Of a stretch of DNA of 64,000 nucleotides, positions 36,901 through 47,329 are shown piece after piece. This stretch comes from Tetracentron sinense (lineage: Eukaryota > Streptophyta > Magnoliopsida > Trochodendrales > Trochodendraceae). The stretch's first letter is position 1, and every line of letters begins with the position of its first letter. The position numbers were made by a program, and so were the translations under genes. The DNA is taken from contig CM026554.1 of the NCBI GenBank assembly GCA_015143295.1, forward strand, positions 34,919,531-34,983,530, in the 5' to 3' direction. The notes beneath the pieces were generated by a model that saw nothing but the letters and a program-made list of their open reading frames with translations, was not told where the DNA came from and did not search any database.

Positions 36901-39394
36901 AGTATTGACTTTATAGTGTTGAAAGTAAATGTCTTATAACCTCAATAACATTGAATTATTTAACGGTTTGAGCTCTGCGGCCAAAAAAAATGAATAGGGT
37001 GATACATGATAACTGATAAGTGTGCCAGGCATGATCACAATGTCGTGGCTAGCTCATGTAAACATGATGTGATCTAGTACACTAGTATGTACGTCTGGTA
37101 TTAATTGACATATGGAGCATACACTATCCTGATCAGGTGCAAACCTGTGAAGTGAGGAATCTGTTCATAACTTTTTACTCAATGCTTGGGACTAAGCATC
37201 ATGTCTATAAGTTCAAAATGAGTGGGAAGTGGGCATTGTGACCTTAACCATATGAAGACAAAAATGCACATATCTATAGCCACTACCATGGTGACTAAGT
37301 TTGTCAACACCGACTCTATCCATCCTATGTATAATGTCATCCATGCCTCATGACTGTGTATAATCACCCGCATGAGCATGACTTCTATATTCCAGGCTTG
37401 CTCAAATTTCTGAAAGTGTCTTTAGTGCATCAATTTCCTCATCAAGAAGCCTCTACCAATTTCGTGAGGATTAGGACCTTTAACCCCTAGGCTTGCTGTT
37501 GCTATGGCATCATGGTTTGTAAGTATAGTAGTTTGCCGGGTTAGGAGGAATGCTGCTCTAGTGAATAAAATCTAGTTGTTGCCTTACTAACTTTTGCCTT
37601 TAACCCTTTATTAAAAGTAGACTTCACAGTTCACACTAGGATGTGTGACACTATCGGATTACATCAAGTAGGGGACATTAGTGTTTGGGTCTCAGCCACT
37701 CCGTCCCACCCCCATCGAACTCTCACAAGGCAACCATAACCTATTAGACCGCGGGATATGTGGTAGACTGGTAGTGCATGTAATGATGACACTCCAAACT
37801 CTGTGTCTCCTAGTATAAGCAGCGAAATGTCAATCCTCTTCGTCAGAGTGCAAGGTATTCATATTATTTCTTAAGCCCAACTCCAAAACAATATTTTCAT
37901 TGATCTTCTCCAAATCAAAATCATCTGTGTATGCTGCTGACCCTCTTCATTATCTGATATTCTTTCCATGTCTTCTCAGAAATCTATTTTTTTTCTTGGC
38001 CTTAGCCTACGGTGAAGCCCTCAACTGATCCCTCATCTTCAGTTGAATTTCTTTCGAGACGCCTAGACAGCCGGACACCTTGCCACTTCACCTGTTTTGT
38101 GAGTCAGATGCTCATTGAATCTTGCAATTCCCCCAGAAACAATCTTGGGGAAGTACTTGCATTTAATCTTATATCTTATACTTTTAAAGATACGATGTAG
38201 TTTTTTCGTGACTTCTTTGTATCTGTTGGAATAAAAAATCAGCCACATCAACTGATGGGCTGATGACTTTCATTCTCTTGTAAGAATATCTTTTTTTTTT
38301 TCTGAGGTTGAATCATTTATGTAGCATTTCCTCTATAAATACACACTACAATTGTAGAAAGGAGTAAAAATTATTGAGAACAGATTTCATCACTTTTTTC
38401 TTACCATTTTGAAATGACTAGACTGCCCTTTAGTGAAGAAATCTTTTGTTCAATATAGGGTTAGAAAGGCCACATGATGAAGGCCATTGGATCCACTATT
38501 GGCATAGGTTTTAAGTCTGCTGAATTCTGGCCTATTGTATAATGCTCCGCCCGGTTGTTGTGGGCCCAGCCCTAAAGAATGAGATTTGAGAAATTTGCGA
38601 TGAAGTGAGGTGTGGAGTAGGGTGTGGAAATTCCTGAAAGCATTAGCATCTGAAATCTAGTTGAAGGCATTCAAAGCATGAAAGCTTGGAAGCATGGGTT
38701 TGCCGCATCCTCTTATTTTTACCCTAGGTTCTCTGGGGACCGAGTAATCTGAGGAATCCGGTCTAAGAAATTGGTTGGAATAGCTCATAAATTTAATAAT
38801 GTATTAATGATAATTCTTCATATGTCCAGCATTTTGCCTCTTCTTATGAATTTTCAGAACAGGTTCTAGGAGGATTAAGTAAAATGAGAAATGCTTCCTG
38901 AGTTCCTTCAAGCATCATTTCATCCAGTTGCTCATTGAAATTTAGGTCCAATTTCCATCAATACCACTGTACATGTTTATTTTTCTACCCGAAGTTGGAT
39001 CACTTTAGTAGTAGTTTATATATTTTCCTTATTGCTTTATTGAAGCATATTGCATTTACCTTGAATTTTGTGAGAGTTTTATCACCCAAATCATGAACTT
39101 CTCGGATGAGTTTTAAATAGATTTCATATGCACCAGTTCCATGGTCTGATCTCTTTTTGCTTGATTTGTCATAGGTCTTTTCTTTGCGGTGGATCAACTG
39201 GCTTATTTATCTATGGCTACTGCTTATATTACTACCATGCACGATCAGATATGTCTGGTTTCATGCAAACCTCATTTTTCTTTGGGTACATGGCTTGCAT
39301 CTGCTATGGTTTCTTTCTCATGCTTGGTACCGTGGGCTTCCGTGCCTCTTTGCTCTTTGTCCGTCATATATACCGGTTTATCAAGTGCGAGTAG
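28823..39394 (+). CDS. Transmembrane 9 superfamily protein (EMP70/TMN), 591 residues
   Basis: Seven exons with GT-AG borders join in frame: 28823-28971, 29621-29661, 29751-30336, 30432-30569, 30681-30837, 31391-31875, 39175-39394 (1776 nt with stop). The product has an N-terminal signal peptide (about residues 1-23), a lumenal domain to about residue 228 with the PFC motif, a first membrane span (about 230-250), an acidic cytosolic loop (DDQEETGWK) and, from residue 300 on, eight further hydrophobic spans. It ends in IKCE, which fits the KxD/E signal that holds TM9 proteins in the Golgi through COPI. Family members act in Golgi/endosomal trafficking and sorting of membrane proteins. The length is normal for the family. 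The ATG chosen is the first in frame. Intron 6 is unusually long at 7.3 kb. Confidence 0.96.
31902..32936. repeat. Tandem duplication inside intron 6
   Basis: The block 31902-32350 ('tgctgacttttaacatc', 'ttctagttcagtc', 'taagaaaaatgc', 'cttgaggctcac', 'ggttgaatccaaaatc') recurs at 32493-32936 with many substitutions. A third partial start lies at 32420. Between them lie (TA)n runs at 32198-32249, 32388-32411 and 32444-32484. The duplicated part begins only 26 bp after exon 6. Confidence 0.8.
32198..32249. repeat. (TA)n microsatellite
   Basis: About 26 TA units. Two shorter runs follow at 32388-32411 and 32444-32484. Confidence 0.95.
33885..33924. repeat. (GA)n microsatellite
   Basis: About 20 GA units in intron 6. 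Confidence 0.95.
34094..34830. repeat. MITE-like element in intron 6
   Basis: The left end 'aaggttgttaaatcg' and right end 'gatttacaaacct' are inverted, and both subterminal regions are rich in GATTC(A/G)AAT-type words. No clear target duplication was found, so the edges are approximate. Confidence 0.4.
36015..36497 (+). pseudogene. 5'-truncated LINE, end of ORF2
   Basis: The translation reads SVDHLLL-CP-ARAFWEYFL in pieces and resembles the zinc-binding C-terminal domain (zf-RVT) of plant L1 reverse transcriptases. The sequence ends 'gattaccgatcaaaaaaag', the common 3' tail of such LINEs. Several stops are present. It is inserted in sense orientation in TM9 intron 6. Confidence 0.6.
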
Positions 39395-39900
39395 TGATCA
39401 GTTTGATCACTCTCAAGTCATCAGGTATCTTTCTTCCTCTTTTTGTTTATAGGCTCTGTTAATAGGGAAGATTATATGATTTTTGTTAAAAGGTAGTTTG
39501 AGAGTGCCTCTGATCTCAGAAGCAGAAGCAGAAGCAGCAGCAGAAGCAGGATTTGTATTGAGGCCATGTTCTCCGGAAATGAGCTAGAATTTTATGTAGT
39601 GCTGTTAGATGGGGAAGTTATGCATCATGGGGTCTATTATTGTGGGGTGGTATCTGTAATTGGAGATGACAATCTGGGGGAGTTCCTGGGGGAAGAAGCT
39701 TGTATCATTACAAATACCTGCTCTCTCTGGAAAACAAATTCTCATTTTTAGTTCTTGATCACCTAGCATAAAAGCTTTTTTTTTTTCCCACTTATCGGAA
39801 ATCAAAGGCAAATTAGTGCATGAGTACATCTAATGATTTTGTTTTTTGTTTTTTTCACTTTAATTTGGACAATCTGAATGCCAACATTTACAGCAGAAGG
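39395..39900 (+). other. 3' flank / putative 3' UTR of the TM9 gene
   Basis: Follows the stop codon. It contains a short run of AGAAGCAG-type units at 39518-39549. No AATAAA close to the stop was seen, so the transcript end is not fixed. Confidence 0.4.
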
Positions 39901-39923
39901 TGGTTGGAGCTAGTATCTGATCT

Positions 39924-40185
39924 CTGCAGACAAAAGGCTTGGGAATAGTCCGTCTGACTGGGCACCCTCCAGGTTGGCAATATAGATAGTCCATCTGTTC
40001 ACATATACTCGGGATGGAATTTCATTTGGCGATAGCCAGGCGATAGCCAGATGAAAACCATCTGGTGATGGTTTGATGTGGGACATGTGGCAAAATAAAG
40101 GGGGAAGATATCAAATCGACAGAAGTCAAAAAATGGCGGGAAAAATGAAATGACTTCTCCGCATCTTGTTTTTGCACCCCTACTC
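39924..40185. repeat. Partial relative of MITE family 3
   Basis: Shares the interior phrase 'aaatgaaatgacttctcc' and 'atgtggcaa' with the MITE at 18871-19143. The terminal repeats are not preserved. Confidence 0.35.
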
Positions 40186-40194
40186 CCTGCATTT

Positions 40195-41356
40195 AGCCTA
40201 CTCCTCACTCCAAGCTCAAGGGACCTGAGCCCATAATCCAAGATCCCCTGCTTAACCAAAGGCCCAAGCCTATGTCCATAACCCTAACCATACTCAGATC
40301 TTAAACCAAGCCATGAGCCCATGCTTAGCCTGAAACCTGAGACCCTAGTAGCTAAGCCAGGCCCATCTCTTAATTTCAAGCTGGCCCCAAAATCGAAGTC
40401 AATTTCAAGGCCCAAGGCCCCAAAATACCTAAGCCCATTTACCAAGCCAAAGCCCAAAGCCTGAACCCATTGCTCTTGTTTTGTTTTGGAGATATTAGCA
40501 TGCAACTAGCACACACCAAACTCACAATACACATGTTTTTGGGGAAAAGATAGTATGTGACTCACACAGTTATCACTCCCACTAACCGTACGTACCACCT
40601 TTACACAACTTAGAGTAAGGATAATGCTAGCATTATATACCCAAATCAGCCTTTAACACAAAATTTAACCAAGGCCTAAGCATCTAATCCCCTTTGATGA
40701 TAAACATCAGAAAGCCCAGGCTGCTTCAGGTTAACCCTCCAATGGCTTCCTGCTCTCCCACCTAACCCTTTGTTAATTAACAATAAACCACCCCCACATA
40801 TGCCTATAAATACCACCTTTCATACCCTCTGGGATCCATTAAAAAAAAATCCAGTAGAAGGCCTTAGTTTGGATTCCAAAACTCCAGTAATTCCAAATTT
40901 CTAACCCAAGGCTCAACCTCTCACCAACCTGTTCCATAGTGTTGTTCGACCATAGGAGGGTAGTTTAGATCAGAGGAATAGCTTCGGCTTTCCTCCTTTT
41001 GTTTGGTTAGACCCTCCTGCCAACCAACATTCCAGAATTCTTAGTCGATTCCAAAACTCAGCAAAAGAATCCCTGTTGGAAGCTAAGGGAGCACCCCTAT
41101 GGGTAATTAGCCCTTGGCTGGGACACCCTCTAATCCATCCCAGCCCATTAGTTTACTTTTGTTCTAGTTTTCTTTTACTGTTATCTCATGTTCATGCTCC
41201 ACTACTGAATTCAAGACCGATAATGTTGGGACATTATCAAGCCTCTAGATCACCCTAATTGGACTCCTCTATGTCCTCCTAGACAGTTGAGGGATCCCTG
41301 TACTCAAGCCAAACTTCGACCATTTAGGATGGGAATTAAGTGCTGTAAAACAGACA
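40195..41356 (+). repeat. LTR-derived sequence
   Basis: Shares 'CCTATAAATAC', then 'aaaatccagtagaa', with the LTR-like region at 45305-46640, in the same orientation (TATAAATA at 40805-40812). Upstream it is full of 'aagccca' words. Neither end could be fixed. No protein frame. Confidence 0.5.
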
Positions 41357-41417
41357 TAATTCCTACATCTATCTTTCAATAGATTCAAGCAACCAAGATG
41401 TTTTGGTCTGTGATTCA

Positions 41418-41680
41418 TCAGATTTCCCCATCCCAAAGCTCATCCAGTGACTTATATGGCCCATTAGCACTTACAAATTGCTCTCCAGAAAATTTCCGCT
41501 GTTGCGGAATCTGGCTAATCTTGTTCAATTCTTCTCCACTCAGCTCCCACCCGAAGATCTGGAGGTTCTCCTTCATCCTCCTCCTTGTTGAAGCTCTTCA
41601 CCACCACACTCACGCCTTGCTCATATATCCACCTTAGAGCAACCTGTGGAGTACATAGACAAGCTAAATAACTATTTTCG

Positions 41681-41711
<31 letters not shown>

Positions 41712-42704
41712 TTTGGATCCGGTCGAAGCGGTTCACATACGCATTAAGAGAGAGAGATATAGAGAGAGAGAGAGAGAGAGAGAGTCTACTTGTGTGATGG
41801 TCTTTCCCTTAGCCAGGGCGATTTCTTTGAGGATTGGACTGTCCATTACAACATTAGAACCCCACCAAAATCCATTTGCCCCCAAAGGAGACCAATCAGT
41901 CACATGAATCCCACTCTCTTTGCAGAAATCTATCAGCTTCTTCTGCTGCCATGCTGGGTTCAATTCCACCTGAAAAACAATTCATCATCAGTAAGTAGCG
42001 CTAACCTTATCACACCGTCATCATAATCATTATCATCAAAAGCCTGATAGATCATGCCTGATTAACGGCGGGAGGGATAGTGGAATGGGCCAGAAGATGA
42101 GAGAGCTTCTTGAAAGCGAAGTTGCTGACACCAATGGACTTGGCTAGACCCAGTCTGCAACTGCAACACTCCTCCATGGCTTCCCATGTCCCTCTCATAT
42201 CAAAAGGAAGAATGCCCTCGCTTCTAATAGGGAACGCCATTTCTCCTTTCTTCGACCTCACTGGCCAGTGTACAAGATAGAGATCAACTTATTCCAGCCC
42301 AAGCTTCCTATATAGAAATTCTAGAACATAAATTTCCGTGTAGTAATAACAAAAAAAGAGAGATGGTAATGAAAGGATAATTATTATTACCCGAGGGTGT
42401 TCTTGAGGGCTGGAAGTACGAGGTCAGGGTGGGCATAGGTGCACCATAGCTTGGAGGTGATGAAGAGGTCGTTGCGTGTACTGATCAGACCTTGCCGGAG
42501 GGCTTCAGTTATGGCGTGGCCAAGGGGTTCCTCGGTGTTGTAAAAGGCGGCAGTGTTGAAGTGCCTGTAACCAACTTCGATGGCATTAACGAAGGTTGAG
42601 ATGAGGATCTGAGGAGGAGGAAGAGGTTGTGTTACTGTTCCCAGGGCTACCATGGGCATCTTCCATCTTGAGCTTAACACCACACTTGGAATATTCTCTC
42701 CCAT
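41418..42704 (-). pseudogene. Aldo-keto reductase (AKR4 type), inactivated left copy
   Basis: The same four-exon layout as the intact copy at 53578-54786 (exons 42391-42704, 42058-42307, 41790-41969, 41418-41643). Defects: the catalytic Asp is Asn (HFNTA, codon 42555-42557); a TAA at 42289-42291 replaces the Tyr after LGLE (codon 111), so the catalytic His is never reached; a 6-bp in-frame duplication near 42163 (CCSCRLG); one extra base in the last exon near 41580 shifts the frame after KSFNK; and intron 2 has a GC rather than GT donor. Many third-position differences from the intact copy show the pair is not recent. It cannot make a functional reductase unless read in pieces. Confidence 0.93.
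41644..41789 (-). repeat. (GA)n-filled intron 3 of the pseudogene
   Basis: The intron is largely two GA runs (41681-41707 and 41751-41784). The equivalent intron of the intact copy (53803-53901) is also GA-rich. Confidence 0.85.
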
Positions 42705-42774
42705 CTTTTGGCAGACAGCCATCCAAACTCTGCTTTAGGGGGTGAAGCTTCTTATCCGTAACAAATTGGACAAC

Positions 42775-43615
42775 GTTGCATGACACGAGAAAACATTTAA
42801 TTGTGGGAGTGATAGCATAAATTACATACTCCGTTGGGGGGTATACATACATCACCTAGGGTCTAGGGATGAGTAAATCTTAACCACATACAGATGTCAA
42901 AGATAGGGGTGCACATGGGTATGGTCAAACCGTGAACTGGACCGAACCGACCACCATGGTTCGGTTTGGTTCGGTTCTAGTTCCTAAATTACGTAAATCG
43001 ATTTTCTTCGATTCGGTTCTGGTTTATTCAAATTTGAAACCGAACCGAATCGAACTAGAACCAAATGTGGACCCGCGAACTGAACCGAATTAAGAACCGA
43101 ATGTAAAACCCGCGAATCGAAAACCGTGTGAGAACCGAACCGAACCGGTCTGACCCTATAATTTTTTTTTTTAGAACCCTTTCATTCCTTATAGAGAGCC
43201 TATGTAAATGGGCTTGGGCCTTTGGAGAAGCCACACAGATCTTATGTTGATCTATAGGGGCCAAGTCATTATTGCCTTGATGGTCTAGCCCACGCATCAT
43301 TGGGTCCAAAATTTATCGACATTAGGACTCGTGGGTAGAATCGAACCGAACTGAGGCTCTTCGGTTTGGTTCTGGGTTGGTTTTTTTCCAAACCGAACTC
43401 TACGGTTCGGTCTTGGGTTGATTTTTTTAGAACCGAGAACCGATGGTTCGGTTCCAAAATTTCTTAGAACCAACCCAAACCGAACCGTGTGCACCCCTAA
43501 TCAAAGAGGACACGCGACAACCTAGGGAAATGTGTGCATGTACCACCCAACAGAACATGCAATGCTTGCTAATGCTATTGCTCTCCTAATTAAATTAATT
43601 AAATGTTTTCCCAAA
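42775..43615. repeat. MITE family 1 upstream of the pseudogene, split by hAT element
   Basis: The left part (42775-42903) and right part (43500-43615) match the two ends of the MITE at 55115-55525 ('agtgatagcataaatta', 'ccgttggggg', 'aacatgcaatgc', 'aaatgttttccca'). It starts about 70 bp upstream of the ATG. The same MITE lies upstream of the intact copy, so it was there before the gene was duplicated. Confidence 0.75.
42904..43499. mobile_element. Non-autonomous hAT element, 596 bp
   Basis: The ends TAGGGGTGCAC and GTGCACCCCTA are inverted. The flanks are GTCAAAGA on the left and ATCAAAGA on the right (7 of 8 bases). The interior is two large arms of 'ggttcggtt'-type words, so the element is strongly self-complementary. 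It is inserted in the MITE upstream of the pseudogene. Minus-strand frames inside it are not genes. Confidence 0.85.
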
Positions 43616-44077
43616 GAGTAGGGCTGTCAATGGATCGGATCACGATCTAGATTTGATTAGCAGGACTACGGACCCTATTAGTGATCCGCCAAATCACAAA
43701 GGTGGAATCCAATTATAATCAGATTGGATCAGGATGTAGAGTCATCCAATCCGATTATAATAACTTTTTAAACCGTTTTAGAAATATTACATAGATTTTC
43801 TATGAATAAAACATTAATATTAAAAAAATTAATATTAATTGGAGTTAAATAAGGCCATATTAGATCTTATATTATTAAATAGAGTTATTTTATTTTATTT
43901 TTAATATTAACATCAATTTGACTTAGATTTAGATCTTAAAAATATAATCGGATTTAGTTTTGGTAGTGTAGAATCCGACGGATGTCGATTAGATTCGGAT
44001 CGATCGGATTTGTAAGATTGAATATATAGACAGATCCAATCATGAACAGCCTCACAAAAGAGTGGTGAGTGTAGACA
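43616..44077. repeat. Fragment of a hAT-like element
   Basis: 'tagggctgtcaatggatcgg' followed by repeated GGATC(A/G)GAT words on both strands up to about 44040. The matching right end was not found. Confidence 0.35.
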
Positions 44078-44237
44078 TCTTTTTTTTCGTAACCACATGT
44101 ATGACTGGATAGACAAAGTAGTTGTACAACAAGTAATGACATTAGTAATAATTGACTTTTAGTGTACGTCATTTGTTATTACTGATTCTACAACTACTTT
44201 CTTTCTCCAGTCATTCATGTGGTTATGAAAAAAAACG
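44078..44237. repeat. Palindromic MITE, family 4, copy 1
   Basis: The left 'tcgtaaccacatgtatgac' and 'agtagttgtac' pair in reverse with the right 'acaactact' and 'gtcattcatgtggttatga'. A relative lies at 55850-55962. Confidence 0.6.
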
Positions 44238-44849
44238 CTTGTCGTTTTCATCTTTTATGTGAGATCAAATCCTAACCAATTGGTGATATATTTGCATGTG
44301 ACAAATATTGATTGGAAGAGAAAAAAAAAATTAATTTGATTTTTCCACTTGTTTTTTTCTTCTCCAATCCATAGATGACACAGATGCAATTAAATTCACT
44401 TGAATTCAATTCCAATTGATTGCGATCTGATTTCCTTTTACTTGGCCTCCAATGTAGTGGCCTCCAATATAGTGAATTTGATTGCCTTATTACATGTGAG
44501 TACAAATTTTCTAGGTTAAGGCTGTCAATCCTTACTCTCATCCTCTACCAATCTTGTTCATTCTACAATGATTAAAGCTCTCTAACAAAAAAATTGGACA
44601 CGTGGTTGGTAGATGGTAAGAGTATGAGTTGACTGAGAGTAGGATTAGCATTCCTCTAAAAAGAAAAAATAAGTATGCTCAAGGGCTATTGCCCCTCAAG
44701 TTTGAGATTGTTTCTCAAATGTCTATGTTTTAAAAATGAGATTGAATCTCAGCCAATTGCGATTGACTCAGGGTGTATTCAATTACAACCAATTGTGATT
44801 GAACTCATGGGGAGTTCAATCACATCCAATTGCGTCTGAACGCATGGAG
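44238..44849. other. Intergenic with short repeats
   Basis: No gene. Around 44730-44850, three to four imperfect copies of 'caattgcgattgaactcatgg' follow one another. Confidence 0.4.
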
Positions 44850-45110
44850 AGTTCTATCGCACCCATAGACCAACACGCATTCGTTTTAACCCTTTTTAAT
44901 TATGGTTAAGATTCAATAATCCTTGAAGTTCAGCATACTTAGTTTTCGAAAGAAATATTAAAAAAATATTAACCTTAAGGGTTAAAATTTCTAACCGAAG
45001 TAAAATATTTTTGTAATATCTTTTTCTAAAAACCAAGATTTTGTTGAACTTCAAGGGATTGTGAATCTTAACCACAATTAACAAGGGTTAAAGGAAATGT
45101 TGGCCTGTGA
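44850..45110. repeat. Palindromic MITE
   Basis: The left 'tttaacccttttt', 'ggttaagattcaa' and the right 'gtgaatcttaaccac', 'aagggttaaa' are inverted, with shorter inverted words in between. No target duplication was fixed. Confidence 0.55.
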
Positions 45111-45149
45111 TTCAATCTCTTTAAGAACCCTTCCCTAAAGAGTCTTATG

Positions 45150-45304
45150 AGCATACTCGGTGCCAAAATCGGGCAAACGACCTCAGATTCCCTCGAAACT
45201 AATTCCCATACTTAGGTTATGTCGAAATACACGCGTTAGAAAAAACCGCATCGAAAACAAGGCCCGGTTGGGATTTGGTGCACGATTGTAGGTTTAGGCT
45301 TAAG
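45150..45304. repeat. Single outlying unit of the 178-bp repeat
   Basis: Matches the tandem array at 47330-48215 (phrases 'ggtgccaaaatcgggcaaac', 'gtcgaaatacacgcgttaga', 'gtaggtttaggc'). It directly precedes the LTR-like start at 45305. Confidence 0.65.
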
Positions 45305-46640
45305 TGTAAGCACCCAATTTTTACACCCCCTTCCTGATCATGGTTAAATACTTTAACTATGGTTAAAACTCAAACCCTAAGACAAATCCTAATCCCAAGT
45401 AAAACCTAGTCAAGCCCTAGGTAACCCTAATCCAACCCTAGGTCAATCACCCTAGTTAAACCTTAGTCAAACCCTAGGCCTAACCCTAGTTAAGCCCTAG
45501 GCCTAACCTTAGGTTCACCCAGGGACCCAAAATCCAAAGCCAAACCATTCTGTGATACCCTAGAATCCGTTGGTGTGGAGCCCGTTGTCTCAAATTTGAA
45601 AATTTCAGGAATGGCAGTAATAACATTACCGCCATTCCCAGTAATAGTAATATGTACAGTGCTTCAGACCAATGGAAAGGGGGCTGGGTCAAGTTTAGCA
45701 AAAAACTGAAAATTGTGGTAGAGTTTCTACCACCATTCCTAATTTAGGCTAAACCAGAAATGGCGGTAGAAACTCTACTGTCATTACTGGACTTCAGTTT
45801 AAAATGCAACTGACACTCCCCTGGCCACTCCAGCTCCGTCCCCTTGGGTTCTCAACCTTCGTATCAATCCCTAGAATACCCTGAGATCCTTCCCAATCCT
45901 ATAAATACACCCCCTTCCTCAAGCTTCATCCTCATTCCAAAAATCCAGTAGAAAATCCCTAGTGGGATTCATCCAAACCAACTCCAGCTCTTCCCAGCCT
46001 TATTCCCCACCTTGAGGAGAACCCAGTGCTCCAGGGGGCTACCCAAGCCTGCTCCAGCTCCACCACCATGCACCACAGCCGTGCACCACCCTCCTACCAC
46101 TGTGAGCATCGAGTTACAGAGTAGGGCCACCCCGACCCCTTTTTTTTACTTCTGTAAATTGTATTGTAAGACCTCTGGTCCTATTTCAGGGGTCCTTTGT
46201 TTCTATTTTGTTTCTATTTTGCATCTATTTAACCAAGGATAGGGGTCCCCCTATCCTTGTTCTCTCAACTATGGTTAGTAATTTTAACCATGGTTAGTTT
46301 GACTCTTAACCCCGGTTAGCAACCCTAACCTTGGTTGAATCCAACCTTAGCCTATCGGACCTAAATCAAGTCTATCAGACTTATCCTTTGACCTACCGGG
46401 CCTAAACACTAGTCTACGGACTAACCCTCGGTCCACTAGGCCTAAACCATACACTTGACCAACCAGGTCAACCAAACCCTAGCCTCCGGGCTAGACCCTT
46501 AGCCACCCCGGTGCACACACACACAACCCTTAGTCTTGGCATGGGCTCATGTGCCAGAACTACGCTCAGTCTGATCTTACCCTTGTGAGTACGTAAGCAA
46601 CCCAACCTGGGTTCGACCCTAGTTAGCTTTCTCTTTCTTG
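45305..46640 (+). repeat. LTR-like sequence
   Basis: TGTAAGCACCCAATTTTTAC at 45305 is a plausible LTR start. A TATAAATA box lies at 45900-45907, followed by 'aaaatccagtagaa', as in 40195-41356. The sequence is rich in 'aaccctag' and 'ggcctaa' words. The 3' end and any target duplication could not be set. Small frames here have no domain. Confidence 0.5.
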
Positions 46641-47329
46641 GGTTAATATTATTTTAAACACTTAGGCATTTGAAGATAACTTGATTAAAATTGTCTTACA
46701 CCTAGAAAGTAGGTAACCATTGCAAAATGGAGGTCTTGGGGTGCCTAATACCTTCCCTGGGACTTAACGAAACCTCTTACCTAGAACTCTAACACAAATT
46801 AAGACCTTATCCACAACCCGAGGACTTATCCCTTCTGAATTAATAGGTGTAAATTCTCAACATACCCTCCCTTGAGTGACAAATCCCATGCTCACCTTAA
46901 GTATACTTGAAAAATAGGGAATTCGGTCTACTTGGTGCCCAAATTGAGCAAACGATTTCAGAATCCCTCAAAACCAATTGCTAACTAGTAAAATAGGAAC
47001 TACGTGAAGACGTGGCCAATGCCTATAAATGTGCAATAGGGAAAGATGCTTCATGTGAGGACCATTTGTAGTTGTTAGACTTCTCCATATTAGGACCTTC
47101 TCTATTCAAGATATTTGTATCAACCAAAAAGTGATTCTTGACCAGTGTGTTTGCTCATTGAAGGTCTTAGCAACCGTTAGTAGGTTTTGTGACTTGGTCC
47201 GGCCCATTAAGAGTTTAGGACTATTGAGAGGCTGACTTGGTTTAGTTTTGCTTGACTACTTGAGTATCTCAAGGCTAACACATGTAGCAGTTTGTGTCCC
47301 AGCTACACGTTGCTATTGATAAGGTCTTA
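46641..47329. repeat. Retrotransposon-derived sequence, no coding frame
   Basis: 46.69-46.87 kb matches the window's first 110 bases plus 2341-2440. 46905-46980 is a partial unit of the 178-bp repeat. The remainder is unremarkable. Confidence 0.5.

Larger units (their letters stand above)
31876..39174 (+). other. Intron 6 of the TM9 gene, 7.3 kb
   Basis: The donor is AG|GTACGC and the acceptor TCATAG|G; the split codon restores Arg519 and the reading frame. It contains the duplicated block at 31902-32936, (TA)n and (GA)n runs, a MITE-like palindrome at 34094-34830, a LINE tail at 36015-36497, and transposon scraps ('gggcagggctggg' near 35300). No independent gene was found, and the open frames inside are short. 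All other introns of the gene are under 700 bp. Confidence 0.85.

Noticed and set aside
42904-43499. Minus-strand ORFs of 62-84 residues
   Set aside because: They lie inside the self-complementary hAT element and translate its repeated 'ggttcggtt' words.
45360-45510. Possible interstitial telomere repeat (many 'aaccctag' words)
   Set aside because: The words are irregular and separated by other sequence. No run of CCCTAAA units is present.
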